DNA of 43,496 nucleotides from Actinomycetes bacterium (GTDB lineage Bacteria; Actinomycetota; Actinomycetes; Actinomycetales; Microbacteriaceae): assembly GCA_023451265.1 (NCBI GenBank), contig JAEYAG010000219.1, forward strand, positions 1-43,496, in the 5' to 3' direction. Positions within the stretch are counted from its first letter, which is position 1. Each line of letters begins with the position of its first letter. Positions 43,098 through 43,496 of this stretch are shown in pieces. The notes under the pieces were generated by a model. It saw only the letters and a program-made list of their open reading frames with translations. It was not told the origin of the DNA and made no database searches. A program made the position numbers and the translations under genes.

Positions 43098-43496
43098 ATG
43101 ATCGTCGGAATCGGGGTCGACCTCGTCGACATCCCGCGGTTCGAGCGGTCGCTCGCCCGCACGCCGCGCCTGCGCGAGCGCCTGTTCGCCCCGGCGGAGC
43201 GCGCACTGAAGCCGCACTCCCTCGCCGCGCGCTACGCCGCGAAAGAGGCACTCATCAAGGCGCTGGGCGGCTCCGACGGCGTCCACTGGACCGACATCGA
43301 GGTGGCCTCGGAGCCCAGCGGCCGGCCCGTCTTCGCGCTCAGCGGCGAGACCGCCGCGACGGTGGCGGCCCGCGGCATCGCCGCCGTGCACCTCTCGCTC
43401 TCGCACGACGCGGGGCTCGCGACCGCTTACGTCGTCGCCGAGACGGCGGATGCCGGGACCGCAGGCACCGGCACGGGCGCGGACAGCCGCGCTGGC
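43098..43496 (+). CDS. acpS: holo-[acyl-carrier-protein] synthase (3' end beyond window)
   Basis: 4'-phosphopantetheinyl transferase that moves phosphopantetheine from CoA to the serine of carrier proteins. MIVGIGVDLVDIPRFERSL holds the metal-binding aspartate of the GxDxx motif, and RYAAKEALIKALG is the second signature, with the glutamate and lysine of the active site. LSLSHDAGLATAYVV ends the core fold near residue 114. The frame stays open to the window edge (133 codons), slightly longer than the usual 120-130, with a Gly/Ala/Thr-rich tail. It would activate the fatty-acid ACP and probably the carrier protein at 23797. Confidence 0.93.
   Translation, partial: MIVGIGVDLVDIPRFERSLARTPRLRERLFAPAERALKPHSLAARYAAKEALIKALGGSDGVHWTDIEVASEPSGRPVFALSGETAATVAARGIAAVHLSLSHDAGLATAYVVAETADAGTAGTGTGADSRAG

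Overview
The window is high-GC DNA from an actinobacterium, most likely a Microbacteriaceae member close to Microbacterium. This is inferred from the GC-rich codon use, frequent GTG and TTG starts, long runs of genes overlapping by 1-4 bases, apparent leaderless promoters (TANNNT 6-7 bases before ATG) and the glmS-acpS gene pair. No rRNA, tRNA, CRISPR array or insertion sequence was seen.

Most of the window is one large extracellular polysaccharide locus of the Wzx/Wzy type. Left edge (1-1757, minus): an L-2-hydroxyglutarate oxidase (cut by the window edge) coupled to a nucleotide-sugar N-acetyltransferase. 1964-7597 (plus): a 1,877-residue secreted protein with an N,N-dimethylformamidase-like domain followed by Ig-like and five DUF4082 modules. 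7650-25779 (plus): fifteen tightly coupled genes. These comprise an NAD-dependent sugar epimerase/dehydratase; a fused nucleotide-sugar dehydrogenase-aminotransferase; a Gfo/Idh oxidoreductase; a DegT-like protein that has lost its PLP lysine; a NeuD/PglD-type acyltransferase; a second intact DegT aminotransferase; four glycosyltransferases; a flippase; and a four-gene cassette (AMP-forming ligase, fold-III PLP decarboxylase, acyl carrier protein, asparagine-synthetase-like protein). 25972-27534 (plus): a second secreted DUF4082 protein with a Pro/Thr linker and a beta-helix-like C-terminus. 27553-28410 (minus): a GNAT protein. 28507-31327 (plus): two Wzz-like proteins and a Wzy/O-antigen-ligase-like protein. 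31336-37307: a GT2 (minus), a VanZ protein (plus) and a five-gene minus-strand operon (membrane-anchored unknown, MFS transporter, TolB-like propeller, GT2, polysaccharide deacetylase). 37658-40533 (minus): a GT4 and the initiating phosphoglycosyltransferase. Right edge (plus): glmS and acpS (cut by the edge).

Working model (inference): GlmS feeds amino-sugar synthesis. The dehydrogenase, Gfo/Idh, DegT and acyltransferase genes make a 3-amino (N-acylated) uronic-acid or related nucleotide sugar. The phosphoglycosyltransferase and the glycosyltransferases build a lipid-linked repeat, Wzx flips it, and the Wzy/Wzz-like proteins polymerise it. The ligase-decarboxylase-ACP-AsnB-like cassette probably makes a carrier-bound, decarboxylated aminoacyl group that decorates the glycan. 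This cassette resembles one known from exosortase-A loci and from beta- or gamma-amino-acyl starter pathways, but no exosortase is visible here.

The most unusual points are that cassette, the lysine-less DegT protein, the dehydrogenase-aminotransferase fusion, the two DUF4082 surface proteins that bracket the operon, and a TGGGGA motif that recurs in the leaders of the polysaccharide transcription units, several times in small hairpin loops.
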